64,000 nucleotides of DNA from positions 37,830-101,829 of the forward strand of contig CAZQVB010000017.1 in NCBI GenBank assembly GCA_964596645.1. The letters are read 5' to 3'. This document shows, in pieces, positions 7,498-17,241 of this stretch (position 1 is the stretch's first letter; each line of letters opens with the position of its first letter). The position numbers and the translations under genes were made by a program. This DNA is from CAVQEK01 sp964596645. GTDB lineage: Bacteria > Bacteroidota > Bacteroidia > Cytophagales > Cyclobacteriaceae. Below the pieces are notes generated by a model, which searched no databases, had not been told where the DNA came from, and was given only the letters and a program-made list of their open reading frames with translations.

Positions 7498-10400
7498 TTA
7501 CAACTCCACACGCTCCAACAACACCTCTACTGAAAGATCATCTATTTCTACAGAATGCCCATGCGGCAGTGTTTTGGCCCATTGCAAATCTAGGGCTTGT
7601 GTCTCTGCGCAAATGTAATCTTTGTGTACCTGAAGGGCATCATACAATAGCTGTTGTTCTGCGACGGTAATCCTGACCTTATCCTGTACATCAAGCCCCA
7701 TATCTTTGCGCATATTTTGAATGCGGTTTACAAAATCGCGGGCCAGACCTTCCCGTTGCAGCTCTTCCGTCACGGTGATATCCAGGGCAACCGTGAGCCC
7801 ATTTTCGGTGATCACACTCCAACCCGGTATATCCTGCGACTGCACCAGTATATCATCATCTGCCAGGGTGATTGCACCATCGGCCAGTGGTAATTCAATG
7901 CGGCCATTGGACTCAAAATAGCTGATATCTTTCTGGCTAAGCTGGCCCACCGCCTTACCTATCTCCTTCATTTTCGGTCCGTAAGTAGCCCCTAGTTTTC
8001 GGAAGTTCGGTTTGGCAGATTTTACGATCACGCCGGAGGCACTATCTACAAATTCTACATTGCGCACATTAACCTCCGCCAGTATGAGGTCAGCAACGTC
8101 GCGCACCTGCCGCTCTACATCCTTTTGCAGTACCGGTATCAGAATTTTTGCAAGCGGCTGTCTCACTTTCAATTTATGCTGCTTACGCAGCGAATGCACC
8201 ATGGAAGATATCTGTTGGGCAAGTTGCATACGTTCTTCCAGATCCTTGTCAACCATTTTTTCTTCTACCGCAGGATAATCCTTAAAGTGTACAGAGTCGC
8301 TGCCGTCGTATGACGATTTGCGCAGATCCAGATAGAGCTTTTCTGCGTAGAATGGAGCAATTGGAGCACAGATGATGGCAATAGTTTCAAGGCACTTATA
8401 CAGCGTGTTGTACGCAGCACGCTTATCGGTATTGAACTCGCCCTTCCAGAACCTTTTTCTATTCAGCCGCACATACCAGTTGCTCAAATCATCTACTACA
8501 AAACTTTGAATGAGCCGCGCCGCCTTGGTGGGCTCATAGTCGTCGTATGCCTCGGATACCTGGGCGGTCACGCTGCTCAATTTGGAAATGATCCAGCGGT
8601 CGCTTTCTGTTCTGTCGCTTTGGGCTACAGGATGCGCTCTGTAGTCGTAGCCGTCGAGATTGGCATAGAGGGCGAAAAATGAATAGGTGTTTTGCAAAGT
8701 ACCAAAAAAGCGTCTTTGCACTTCCACAATGCCGTTCAGGTCGAACTTGAGGTTGTCCCACGGGTTGGCATTACTGATCATATACCAGCGTGTGGCATCG
8801 GGGCCATAGGTATCTATCGTGGCAAATGGATCGACCACATTGCCCAGCCTTTTCGACATTTTGTTGCCTTCTTTATCAAGCACCAGGCCGTTGGCAATCA
8901 CATTTTTAAATGCCACGCTGTCGAACAGCATACCTGCTATAGCGTGAAGTGTGAAAAACCAACCCCGTGTCTGGTCTACGCCTTCAGCAATGAAATCGGC
9001 CGGATAGTGCGCGGCGAACTGCTCCTTGTTCTCAAAAGGGTAATGCCGCTGTGCATACGGCATGGCTCCGGAGTCAAACCACACATCGATGAGGTCTGGC
9101 TCTCTATACATTTTTTCGCCTTTGGCACTTACCAGGATGATGTCGTCCACGAAAGGCCGGTGCAAATCGAAATCATCTTTGAGCGGTGCCGCCATGAAGC
9201 CGGCTTGTATCGACAGGTCTACTTCCTCTTCAAGCTCCTTTATGCTGCCTATGCACTTCTCCTCTGTGCCGTCTGCCGTACGCCAAATCGGCAGTGGCGT
9301 ACCCCAAAATCGAGAGCGGCTCAGGTTCCAATCCACCAGGTTTTCCAGCCAATTGCCGAAACGGCCCGAACCGGTGCTTGCCGGCTTCCAATTGATGTTT
9401 TCGTTCAACGCCACCAATCGTTCTTTGAAGGCGGTGGTTTTGATAAACCACGAGTCGATGGGATAATACAAAACAGCCTTATCTGTGCGCCAGCAGTGCG
9501 GATAGGAGTGCACAAACTTCTCTACCCTAAATGCTTTATTTTCCTCCTTCAGCTTGATGGCGATGAGCACGTCAGTGCTTTTGTATGCCGGGTCTTCCTC
9601 ATCTTCACCCGTATAGTTCTTCACATACATACCTGCAAAGTCGGTGATCTCCTTTACAAATCGGCCCTGCTTGTCTACAATTGGTGCGTCATTGCCATAT
9701 TCATCCTTCACCATCACACCCGGTATGTTGTGCTTCACGCTGGTACGGAAGTCATCGGCACCGAATGTTTTGGCCAGGTGTACGATGCCGGTGCCGTCTT
9801 CTGTCGACACGAAGTCGCCGGCCACCACGGTGAAGGCGGGATGAGCCAATGGAATATAGGGCATCAATTGCTCGTACGACATGCCTACCAGCTCACTCCC
9901 CGCATATTCTTCAATGACCGACCAGGGAAGTATTTTGTCACCCGCACCAAATTCCTGAGGCGCATCCTTTCCCTTTTCTGAAAAGAAAGTATTGATCCTG
10001 TCCTTTGCCAGGATCACCTTCACCGGAGCATAGGTGTAAGGATTGAAGGTTTGGACCTTTGCGTAGCGAATATGCGCGCCAACAGCCAAGGCATTGTTTG
10101 CCGGCAAGGTCCACGGGGTGGTGGTCCAGGCCAGGAAGTACTCATTTGTGGTGCCGGTAATTTTGAATTGCGCCACTATAGAGGTGTCTTTCACGTCGCG
10201 ATATGCGCCTGGCTGGTTCAGCTCATGGGAGCTAAGACCTGTACCAGCGGCGGGGCTGTATGGCTGTATGGTGTATCCTTTGTACAACAGGCCACGCTCG
10301 TGAAATTGCTTCAACAGAAACCAAAGGGTCTCCATGTATTTCCTGTTGAAAGTGATGTAGGGATCATCGAGGTCTACCCAATAACCCATTTTTTGGGTAA

Positions 10401-10800
10401 GCGTATCCCACTGTCCTTTATACTTCATCACTGCCTCACGGCATTTGGCATTGTACTCTTCTACCGATATGGCCTTGCCAATGTCCTCCTTATTTATACC
10501 CAGCGCTTTCTCCACCTCCAGCTCCACCGGCAAACCGTGGGTATCCCAGCCGCCACGGCGCTCTACGAGAAAACCCTTCTGAGACTTGTACCGGCAAAAA
10601 ATATCCTTTACTGTCCGGCCGATTACATGGTGAATGCCGGGTGTGCCGTTGGCCGATGGCGGGCCTTCATAAAAGGTAAAAGCAGGCGCCTCTTGCCTGC
10701 GCGCCAGCGATTTTTTAAAAATGTTTTGATCATTCCAAAATGCCAAAATCTCCCTGCCAACGTCCGCCAGATTGAGATTTTTGTACTCTCTATATTTCAC
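7498..10800 (-). CDS. ileS: Isoleucyl-tRNA synthetase, IleRS2 type with GIHH in place of HIGH
   Basis: Charges tRNA-Ile in the cytoplasm. The class I signatures are PSANGTPGIHHVIG (residues about 49-62, HIGH region) and KMSKRLGN (about 646). The large editing domain with WTTTPWTLPANNA is present, as is the anticodon-binding C-terminal part. The ANGTPGIHH form identifies the eukaryote-like IleRS2 clade, and in it the HxGH signature is swapped to GxHH. I chose the GTG at 10800, giving MKYREYKNLN, the usual start of Bacteroidota IleRS; the ATG at 10866 would overlap the upstream exporter gene by 32 bases and add 22 atypical residues. The gene lies in an exporter-ileS-lspA run on the minus strand. 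Confidence 0.95.
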   Translation of the reverse strand: MKYREYKNLNLADVGREILAFWNDQNIFKKSLARRQEAPAFTFYEGPPSANGTPGIHHVIGRTVKDIFCRYKSQKGFLVERRGGWDTHGLPVELEVEKALGINKEDIGKAISVEEYNAKCREAVMKYKGQWDTLTQKMGYWVDLDDPYITFNRKYMETLWFLLKQFHERGLLYKGYTIQPYSPAAGTGLSSHELNQPGAYRDVKDTSIVAQFKITGTTNEYFLAWTTTPWTLPANNALAVGAHIRYAKVQTFNPYTYAPVKVILAKDRINTFFSEKGKDAPQEFGAGDKILPWSVIEEYAGSELVGMSYEQLMPYIPLAHPAFTVVAGDFVSTEDGTGIVHLAKTFGADDFRTSVKHNIPGVMVKDEYGNDAPIVDKQGRFVKEITDFAGMYVKNYTGEDEEDPAYKSTDVLIAIKLKEENKAFRVEKFVHSYPHCWRTDKAVLYYPIDSWFIKTTAFKERLVALNENINWKPASTGSGRFGNWLENLVDWNLSRSRFWGTPLPIWRTADGTEEKCIGSIKELEEEVDLSIQAGFMAAPLKDDFDLHRPFVDDIILVSAKGEKMYREPDLIDVWFDSGAMPYAQRHYPFENKEQFAAHYPADFIAEGVDQTRGWFFTLHAIAGMLFDSVAFKNVIANGLVLDKEGNKMSKRLGNVVDPFATIDTYGPDATRWYMISNANPWDNLKFDLNGIVEVQRRFFGTLQNTYSFFALYANLDGYDYRAHPVAQSDRTESDRWIISKLSSVTAQVSEAYDDYEPTKAARLIQSFVVDDLSNWYVRLNRKRFWKGEFNTDKRAAYNTLYKCLETIAIICAPIAPFYAEKLYLDLRKSSYDGSDSVHFKDYPAVEEKMVDKDLEERMQLAQQISSMVHSLRKQHKLKVRQPLAKILIPVLQKDVERQVRDVADLILAEVNVRNVEFVDSASGVIVKSAKPNFRKLGATYGPKMKEIGKAVGQLSQKDISYFESNGRIELPLADGAITLADDDILVQSQDIPGWSVITENGLTVALDITVTEELQREGLARDFVNRIQNMRKDMGLDVQDKVRITVAEQQLLYDALQVHKDYICAETQALDLQWAKTLPHGHSVEIDDLSVEVLLERVEL

Positions 10801-10834
10801 TTCGGCAAATGCTTTATTGATTTTAAAATTCGAT

Positions 10835-13255
10835 TTATTGATCGTTTCGCTGATCTGGCACACCATTCAGCGTGATCAGGTCAAGATCTATTTCCTCATC
10901 TTCGCTCTCTTCATAAAACTCGTCGTAGTGCTCAATGGGTGGATGGCTGTCGCGCCGCCGCTTGCCACTATCAAAACGCATAAGCAGCGCCGGCAGCACA
11001 ATGAGGTTGGAAAACATAGCAATGAGTAATGTGGTGGACGTGAGCACGCCCAGCATGGTAGTGCCTACGAAGTCGGAGCCGGCAAATATGATGAAGCCGG
11101 CAAACAGCACTATCGATGTGTAAATCATGCTCGCACCCGTCTCTCGTATTGTTCTACTCACAGCCAAAGGCACAAAGAAATTGCTCGCAAAAAGCTCCTG
11201 CCGGTACTTGGCCAAAAAGTGAATGGCGTCGTCTACCGCTATACCAAATACCACACTGAAAATAAGTGCTGTGCTAGGCCGGAGTGGCACATTGAAATAA
11301 CCCATTATTCCGGCAGTCACCAACATAGGTATCAGGTTGGGAATAAGCGAGATGATGATCATCCTCGCATTGCGGAAAAGAAAACCCATGATGATGGCAA
11401 TGATCACAAAAGCCAACACCAGGCTCATGCGCAGGTTTTCTACCAAAAACTTGTTGCCTTTCACAAAGAGCAGCGTGGTTCCTGTAGCCTTGGCCTGTAT
11501 CTCAGGATCAGAAAAAATCTGGTCGATATTCCTTTGAACCACATGCTGAAGCAGCGAATCAAGTCGGTTGGAGCCTATATCGGCCACTTTAAAAGAAATC
11601 CGCATCGTCTGCTGAGCACTGTCTACAAAAGACTTTAACAGATTGCCCTGCTCATCGGAATCGGTGAGGTATCGAAGTACAAAGTTGCGATCGGCGCGGC
11701 TTGGCAGCTCGTAGTATGCGGGGTTGCCATTGTAAAATGCCTGGCGTGCTGCCTTAATAAAGCTTACCAGCGACACCGGCTGAGAAATATTGGGATGGGC
11801 TGTAAGTGAATCTTCGAGCGCTTGCACTTTTTCAAGAAACTCCTGCCGCAACACACCCCGCTTCTTATCGGTGTGCACCACGATTTCCAAAGGCATTATT
11901 CCACTGAAGTTCCGCTCAAAAAATTCCAGATCCTTTTTCACCTGGCTGTCCTCAGGTACGTCATCTACCATAAAAGACACCGACGTCAACTGCAGCAATC
12001 CGATCACCGAAATCACTACAAGTATGCCCGTCACCAAAAATATGCGATACTTATGCCGATGCACCACCAGATCGATCATGGTGAGCACTTTGTCTATAGC
12101 CTTAAACCGCAAATGCTTGAGCTGCTTACCGTGCGGCGCGGGCAAATAGCTGAAAACAGCCGGTATCAGTATGATGCTGACCAGAAAAGTAGCCAGTATA
12201 TTAATGCCTGCAACTATGCCAAACTCCCTCAGCACCACTATATCAGTGAATGCAAGAACAATAAAGCCAACCGCTGTAGTGAAATTGGTGATGAGTGCCA
12301 CCAGGCCGATCTTTCGTATCACATGGCTCAGGGCGCGTATCTTATTTCCATGAAGGTTGATCTGCTGGTGATACCTGTTCAGCAAATAAATGCTGTTGGG
12401 AATGCCAATAACCACAATCACCGGCGGCAGGAGACCCGTCAGCATGGTGATCTCATAGCCCAATATTCCCAGTGTACCCATCGACCACACCACAATGACG
12501 GCGATGACGATGATGGGGAAAAGGACGGCATCCCACGAGCGAAAAAAGAACAATAAAATGAGTGCGGTGATGATCAATGAAAGAATCAGAAACACCTGAA
12601 GCTCCGCCTTCACTTTTCCATTTACTTCGGTGCGTATGTACGGCAGTCCCACGTACCGCAGGTCTATACCGGTATGCGCTTCAAACGACTCCGAGGCGTG
12701 CTTGATGTCTTCCACCACCTGATTGCGAATGGGTGAGTTCAGTATCTCCGCATCCAGCGAAAGCAGTACGAACGTAGCCCCGTTCCTGTCGTTCACTATC
12801 TGATCTGCGTAGAAGCGCTGCTGCACAGCGATATGAAGCAGACTATCGAGTGTGGCCTGATCTTCGGGTATTTCTTCAAAAAGCGGCTCAAGATCAAACT
12901 TCTTTCTACCCGCATCTTTTCGGAGTATCTGCAACAAGGGCAAGGAGATCACCTGCTTTACGCCTTCAATGCTGGTGAGCTCTTCACTCCAATATTTGAA
13001 TCGACGAAAATTGTCCGTTTGGTAAATGGCGCTGTCATTCAGCCCGATGGCCACCACATTGCCATCTTCACCAAAACGCTCCCGAAAATCCTGGAAAAAC
13101 TGCATGTCCTCATCGGACTTGGGCACTACGGTGGCCAGGTTGTAACTGTACTCCACATCCTTGGCCATATAACCCATAAAGGCCGTGATCACCGCCAATA
13201 TAATGATCAGTGAAAGCCTGTATTTCAGGACGATATGTGCGAGTTCAGTCCACAT
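10835..13255 (-). CDS. MMPL/RND-family transporter (HAE3-like, sterol-sensing-domain fold)
   Basis: 806 residues with the duplicated RND layout: one N-terminal membrane helix (about 12-30), a periplasmic domain to about 215, a block of five to six helices (215-370), another helix near 405, a second periplasmic domain, and a C-terminal helix block (615-770). FGIAVDDAIHFLAKYRQE in the second half is typical of MMPL/HAE3 exporters. The C-terminus is a charged cytoplasmic tail rich in Glu and Asp. Relatives move lipids, hopanoids or hydrophobic compounds; the substrate here is unknown and no adaptor or outer-membrane partner is adjacent. A TACATTTG box lies 15 bases upstream of the start. Confidence 0.88.
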   Translation of the reverse strand: MWTELAHIVLKYRLSLIIILAVITAFMGYMAKDVEYSYNLATVVPKSDEDMQFFQDFRERFGEDGNVVAIGLNDSAIYQTDNFRRFKYWSEELTSIEGVKQVISLPLLQILRKDAGRKKFDLEPLFEEIPEDQATLDSLLHIAVQQRFYADQIVNDRNGATFVLLSLDAEILNSPIRNQVVEDIKHASESFEAHTGIDLRYVGLPYIRTEVNGKVKAELQVFLILSLIITALILLFFFRSWDAVLFPIIVIAVIVVWSMGTLGILGYEITMLTGLLPPVIVVIGIPNSIYLLNRYHQQINLHGNKIRALSHVIRKIGLVALITNFTTAVGFIVLAFTDIVVLREFGIVAGINILATFLVSIILIPAVFSYLPAPHGKQLKHLRFKAIDKVLTMIDLVVHRHKYRIFLVTGILVVISVIGLLQLTSVSFMVDDVPEDSQVKKDLEFFERNFSGIMPLEIVVHTDKKRGVLRQEFLEKVQALEDSLTAHPNISQPVSLVSFIKAARQAFYNGNPAYYELPSRADRNFVLRYLTDSDEQGNLLKSFVDSAQQTMRISFKVADIGSNRLDSLLQHVVQRNIDQIFSDPEIQAKATGTTLLFVKGNKFLVENLRMSLVLAFVIIAIIMGFLFRNARMIIISLIPNLIPMLVTAGIMGYFNVPLRPSTALIFSVVFGIAVDDAIHFLAKYRQELFASNFFVPLAVSRTIRETGASMIYTSIVLFAGFIIFAGSDFVGTTMLGVLTSTTLLIAMFSNLIVLPALLMRFDSGKRRRDSHPPIEHYDEFYEESEDEEIDLDLITLNGVPDQRNDQ

Positions 13256-13269
13256 TTTTTAACAGGGGG

Positions 13270-13277
13270 CAAATGTA
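13270..13277 (-). promoter_or_regulatory. Candidate -7 box of the MMPL transporter gene
   Basis: The minus strand reads TACATTTG here, matching TAnnTTTG. Transcription would begin around 13263, leaving a leader of fewer than 10 bases before the ATG at 13255. No clear -33 TTTG was found. Confidence 0.45.
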
Positions 13278-13462
13278 ATGAAATTTGATTTCAATCATTT
13301 GTGGGCACATTTTTTTGTTGAAACCCACGTGCTGACAAGCCGGCATCTCATGATCCGCTGCCGACACAGTAATACCTGTTCTGTTCAGGGAAGCTGTCTG
13401 ATGCAGGTAGACGGGTATTTGGCGTGTTCAAGCAATTTGGCTGGCAGAACCGACCACCATTG

Positions 13463-16294
13463 CTAGTAGAGTATGTGTACCCAACCTTTGTACTCACGCT
13501 CACTCATTGCAGGATCGAGCACATCGAAAGTGACGGTGGCGTGATAATAATAAACACCCGCTGGCAGCAACACGCCATCGTCGGTTTTGCCCGACCAGTT
13601 GATGTACAGGTTTCTTTCCACTGAGCTCTCCGAGTTGTACACTTCCTGGCCGCCACGTGTGTACACTTTAAAGACTACGTTCTTCACAAAGCGGGGGCAC
13701 TTGTTCTGATTGCTCTCCACGTCGAAAGTATTGAATGCCGTGAAAGTGTCGTTGTAGTCGTCTCCATTGGGTGTAAAAACATTGGGCAACTCGAAGAATG
13801 GGCAGTTGTCGTTGCAAATGATCTCTGTTGGCTCGCTTTCATTGCCCGACCGGTCTACTGCCGTTATGAAATAGCAGCCCTTGAAAGAGTCTAGGTTTTC
13901 ATGCAGGAAAGACGTCGTGTTCACATTCGCCACAATGTTGTATGTGCCTTCTTCACCTGTCTCTGAGAAGTATACGTTGTAGCTTCGCACGTCACTTTCG
14001 CATCCCGGGTCGGTGCTCGCCTGCCAGTTCAGCTCATTAAAGAAATCTTCAAAGTCGCAAGGCTGCCCGTTGAGAAACTCAGTGCATTCATTGTTGATGT
14101 TTAAATTTTCCAAAGTGAAATCTGGTGGAACGCACGGTGGCACCGTGTCGTTGGGCTGAGCACAGATCACCTGCGATTTGTTCAGGAAAGGTGTGGCCAG
14201 CTTATCGTTACCATAAGTGCCCTTAGTGATGATGTAGTAACAATACAACTCAGTATCGTCGAGCTTATCATTGCCGGTAGCACTGCCATCGTCAATATAA
14301 CTGGCGCCACTGGCCGTTACATCCACACTGTCGATCAGCACCAGTTTCTCCGGGTCGTTGGCATCCACGCGATTGCGATAGATCAGGTGATTGGGGTGCT
14401 GTTGAGAAAAGTTCGTCCATGGCACATCAGCACTCCATTGCAGCTCCATGGCGCCCGTGATGGGTGTGAGCTCCAGCCGTACAGAGGAAGCCGCGGAAGT
14501 AGTATCGATCGCCGTTTGGGCAGCATCATACACCACTATGGTATAATTGTAGACCTGGGCAGAGGTATTGAGCCCGGTATCCACAAAGACGGTATCGGCT
14601 ATTTTTCCATTGGAAACCAACGCCAGATTAGCAGGTTGAAAGCCACTGCTGCGGTACACCTCATAGCTGTAGGGTGTCGGATATTTTGACTTGTCGATGT
14701 CGAACGGCGAAGTCCATCGCACGTATATTTCGCCATTGGCGGCATCCGTGTTTTCTATACTTACATTGGTGGTGAGGGCACCAAACTCTCCGTCGAATTC
14801 TTCCAATATAGTGCACGCCTCAGCCGACACCACGCTCTCGCCGCCACCGATAGTTTCAAATACTGCCACCAGTCTGTAGCAATACCGAACGCCATACTCC
14901 AGCCCCTGGCCCATGTTGTCATCTATGTAAGTGGTCTGCCGTATATCGATGGTTTCTACCAACTCATAATCACCGTTTTCCGGTATTCCCAACTCACAGT
15001 TGCCCGGTTCGTAGGCGTAGCTGTCTACCCTACGCCATACCTGCATAAAATCAGCATTCTGGCATAGATAATTGTCCCAGCTCAGTTGCACCTTGTTGCC
15101 CTGGCCCTGCTCAGCCATGAGGCCTTCGGGCGATGGACCAACCACGGTCACAAACCAGCTATCGAAATCGGCCAGCTTGGCGCCTTTACCAACCGGCGGC
15201 TGGTCCAGTGCTTTCACATTTACCTGATAAGGCTGCTGATCGATGTGGGAACAGTTGGTGGGCCAGGTAAAAGAGAGTGTAGCCGGCGATGGCTGTGCTA
15301 CCGGCGGGGATGGCGTGAAAGACGCCGGATTGTTGATGAGCTCAAACACACTTCCAAATGCATCCATAATGATGGGGTCGCCATCCGGGTCTTCCGCCAT
15401 TATGTCTTGTTCCAGCAAGGTGCCGGCCACCACGCATGTATCGGGAGGCATGATCAGTTCCGGTCGTTCATTGTCGCAGTCGAGCACGTTCACCTGCATG
15501 TCGCGTGTTACGTAGCCCAGTTCAAACCATTCGCCTTCTATCTTTCTCCACTCTATTATTTTAAAGGCAAAGTTGTACTCTCCCTCTCCGCCGGGCGCAT
15601 CCCACACCACATTGCCCGTTCGCCTGTCCAGCGTGAATGTGGCCGGGCCGGTCATGTCTTCATTTTGAGCACTGTAAAAATTGCGGTCGTGGGCATCCGG
15701 AAAGCGATAATTCACCACAGGTATGTCCTGATCTTGCTTCGGTATGGTAAATTCGTAGGAAATGCTGTCGCCGTCTGCATCGTAAGCCCCGGCATTGTGA
15801 AAGAAGGCTACGCCCACACAGGCGTCATCTATGGGCGGGTTCAGCAAGATGGGCGTATTGTCGCAGCCAAAGAATGGGTCGATCACAATCACCGTTTCTA
15901 TATAAAAAGGAGTATTGACGGAGTTGTCCATGTTCACGATGTTGTCGTTGCGGTTGAACTCCCTAAAGCTGATTTTGTACATGCCGGGCCCGGGGAAGGC
16001 GTGCGTTTTATAAAAGACGTTCAGCGCTTTTTCATCGCCCAGGTTCAAAAACTCATCCGGATTGCCAGTCTCAAACGTATCAATCTCGCCGTCGCCGTAG
16101 TTGATCTCCCCGCCACCAAAGAGCACATCGGAACCCGTGTCGGTATAGCCGGTTATCTTGAATCGGTACGAATAGTTTTGGCAGGAAATCAATTGGGCCG
16201 TCACCTCACCAGCCCTGATGTGCGTAGCATTGGCGCTGAAATCCATCGCTAATGCGGCTATAAAAAAAAGAAAAACGAAGTATGCTCTCCGCAT
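13463..16294 (-). CDS. Large secreted protein with type B T9SS (gliding-motility-associated C-terminal) sorting domain
   Basis: 943 residues from the chosen ATG at 16294, which directly precedes a signal peptide (MRRAYFVFLFFIAALAMDFSANA, cleavage near ANA-THIRAG). An upstream ATG at 16360 would put 22 extra residues before the signal, so it was rejected. The middle contains several beta-sandwich repeats of fibronectin III or PKD-like type, with the recurring pattern of an LSW-like segment, a CYRLVAV-like strand and paired cysteines. The last 90 residues start LPNVFTPNGDDYNDTF and end GWVHILY, the CHU_C/type B sorting domain that directs export by the type IX system and surface attachment. Its role is probably adhesion or surface structure; no enzymatic domain is visible. 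Confidence 0.93.
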   Translation of the reverse strand: MRRAYFVFLFFIAALAMDFSANATHIRAGEVTAQLISCQNYSYRFKITGYTDTGSDVLFGGGEINYGDGEIDTFETGNPDEFLNLGDEKALNVFYKTHAFPGPGMYKISFREFNRNDNIVNMDNSVNTPFYIETVIVIDPFFGCDNTPILLNPPIDDACVGVAFFHNAGAYDADGDSISYEFTIPKQDQDIPVVNYRFPDAHDRNFYSAQNEDMTGPATFTLDRRTGNVVWDAPGGEGEYNFAFKIIEWRKIEGEWFELGYVTRDMQVNVLDCDNERPELIMPPDTCVVAGTLLEQDIMAEDPDGDPIIMDAFGSVFELINNPASFTPSPPVAQPSPATLSFTWPTNCSHIDQQPYQVNVKALDQPPVGKGAKLADFDSWFVTVVGPSPEGLMAEQGQGNKVQLSWDNYLCQNADFMQVWRRVDSYAYEPGNCELGIPENGDYELVETIDIRQTTYIDDNMGQGLEYGVRYCYRLVAVFETIGGGESVVSAEACTILEEFDGEFGALTTNVSIENTDAANGEIYVRWTSPFDIDKSKYPTPYSYEVYRSSGFQPANLALVSNGKIADTVFVDTGLNTSAQVYNYTIVVYDAAQTAIDTTSAASSVRLELTPITGAMELQWSADVPWTNFSQQHPNHLIYRNRVDANDPEKLVLIDSVDVTASGASYIDDGSATGNDKLDDTELYCYYIITKGTYGNDKLATPFLNKSQVICAQPNDTVPPCVPPDFTLENLNINNECTEFLNGQPCDFEDFFNELNWQASTDPGCESDVRSYNVYFSETGEEGTYNIVANVNTTSFLHENLDSFKGCYFITAVDRSGNESEPTEIICNDNCPFFELPNVFTPNGDDYNDTFTAFNTFDVESNQNKCPRFVKNVVFKVYTRGGQEVYNSESSVERNLYINWSGKTDDGVLLPAGVYYYHATVTFDVLDPAMSEREYKGWVHILY

Positions 16295-16466
16295 TATTTT
16301 AGGTTCTGTTCCAACCACCAATCTAGTTATTAAGTACCAAATTATGGATTTAGTATGCAATCAAACAAAAAAATCAGAGGTAGGTTGCAGCATTTCATTT
16401 TAAAATGATTTTGATCATGTCGCTCAATTTAGAATTGATTAAAATTTGTTCTGCCTGAGCGGTTGT

Positions 16467-16498
16467 TTTGGTCAATAGTAACGGCACATATACCTTTG
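16467..16498 (+). promoter_or_regulatory. Promoter of sdhCAB
   Basis: TTTG at 16467-16470, a 20-base spacer, then TACCTTTG at 16491-16498: a nearly ideal match to the Bacteroidota housekeeping promoter (TTTG, 19-20 nt, TAnnTTTG). Transcription should start near 16505, about 35 bases before sdhC. Confidence 0.8.
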
Positions 16499-16539
16499 GG
16501 CGATTTTGTGCATGACTAATCTTAAAATTCGGAATTCAT

Positions 16540-17217
16540 ATGGCGTGGCTTACACAATCCCTTTCAAGCTCTTTGGGAAAAAAAGTAATTGTCTCTCTCA
16601 CGGGCATTTTCCTGATCCTTTTTCTCATTGTACACATGGCGGGCAATATGGCCCTGCTCAAACACGATGGCGGAGCGGCCTTCAATCAATATTCACATTT
16701 TATGACAACAAATCCGCTCATCAAAGCGATTTCATATGTGCTGTACCTCAGCATACTGATTCACAGCATTTATGGCGTGATACTGGCCATTAAAAACAGG
16801 AAGTCGCGCGGGGAGCATCGGTACGCTGAAGTAAACAACCAGAGCAGTTGGGCATCGCGCAACATGGCTTTGCTCGGCTCGCTCATATTTATATTCATCG
16901 TTATTCATATGAAAAACTTCTGGTTCGAATACAAATTTGGAACAATAGACACGGTCACCATCGAAGGCGAAGAATATAAAGACCTGTACTCAGTTACCTA
17001 TGCCGCCTTCAAGCAGTGGTGGTATGTCGCTTTTTATATTGTAGCGCTCATAGCCTTGGCCCTACACCTGGCGCATGGTTTTCAGAGTTCTTTTCGCACC
17101 CTGGGCATGAGCCATCAGAAATACGTGCCTTTTGTAAAAGGGCTCGGCCTGGCCTACAGCATACTCATACCGTTGCTGTTTGCCATACAGCCGCTGTATA
17201 TTTTGTTCTTTAAATAG
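16540..17217 (+). CDS. sdhC: Succinate dehydrogenase cytochrome b subunit
   Basis: 225-residue membrane anchor of complex II (cytochrome b558 family), which carries haem and passes electrons from succinate to the quinone pool. Five hydrophobic segments are visible, beginning with KKVIVSLTGIFLILFLIVHMAGN, and histidines near membrane segments (VHMAG, LIHSIYG, VIHMKNF, LHLAHGF) are haem-ligand candidates. This single-anchor type goes with a three-gene operon lacking sdhD, as seen here: sdhC, sdhA, sdhB in order with gaps of 24 and -1 bases. A textbook promoter precedes it. Confidence 0.95.
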   Translation: MAWLTQSLSSSLGKKVIVSLTGIFLILFLIVHMAGNMALLKHDGGAAFNQYSHFMTTNPLIKAISYVLYLSILIHSIYGVILAIKNRKSRGEHRYAEVNNQSSWASRNMALLGSLIFIFIVIHMKNFWFEYKFGTIDTVTIEGEEYKDLYSVTYAAFKQWWYVAFYIVALIALALHLAHGFQSSFRTLGMSHQKYVPFVKGLGLAYSILIPLLFAIQPLYILFFK

Positions 17218-17241
17218 TCGGAAACAATAGATAGAAATACT

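Noticed and set aside
8692..9981. 429-codon open frame on the plus strand opposite ileS
   Set aside because: Antisense shadow of a clearly real synthetase; product is Cys/His/Phe-rich with no family resemblance.
10835..10866. Overlap of ileS with the exporter gene
   Set aside because: Disappears with the GTG start at 10800, which yields the usual IleRS N-terminus.
15086..16252. 388-codon plus-strand frame opposite the T9SS type B protein
   Set aside because: Antisense to a gene with signal peptide and sorting domain; composition is typical of a shadow frame.
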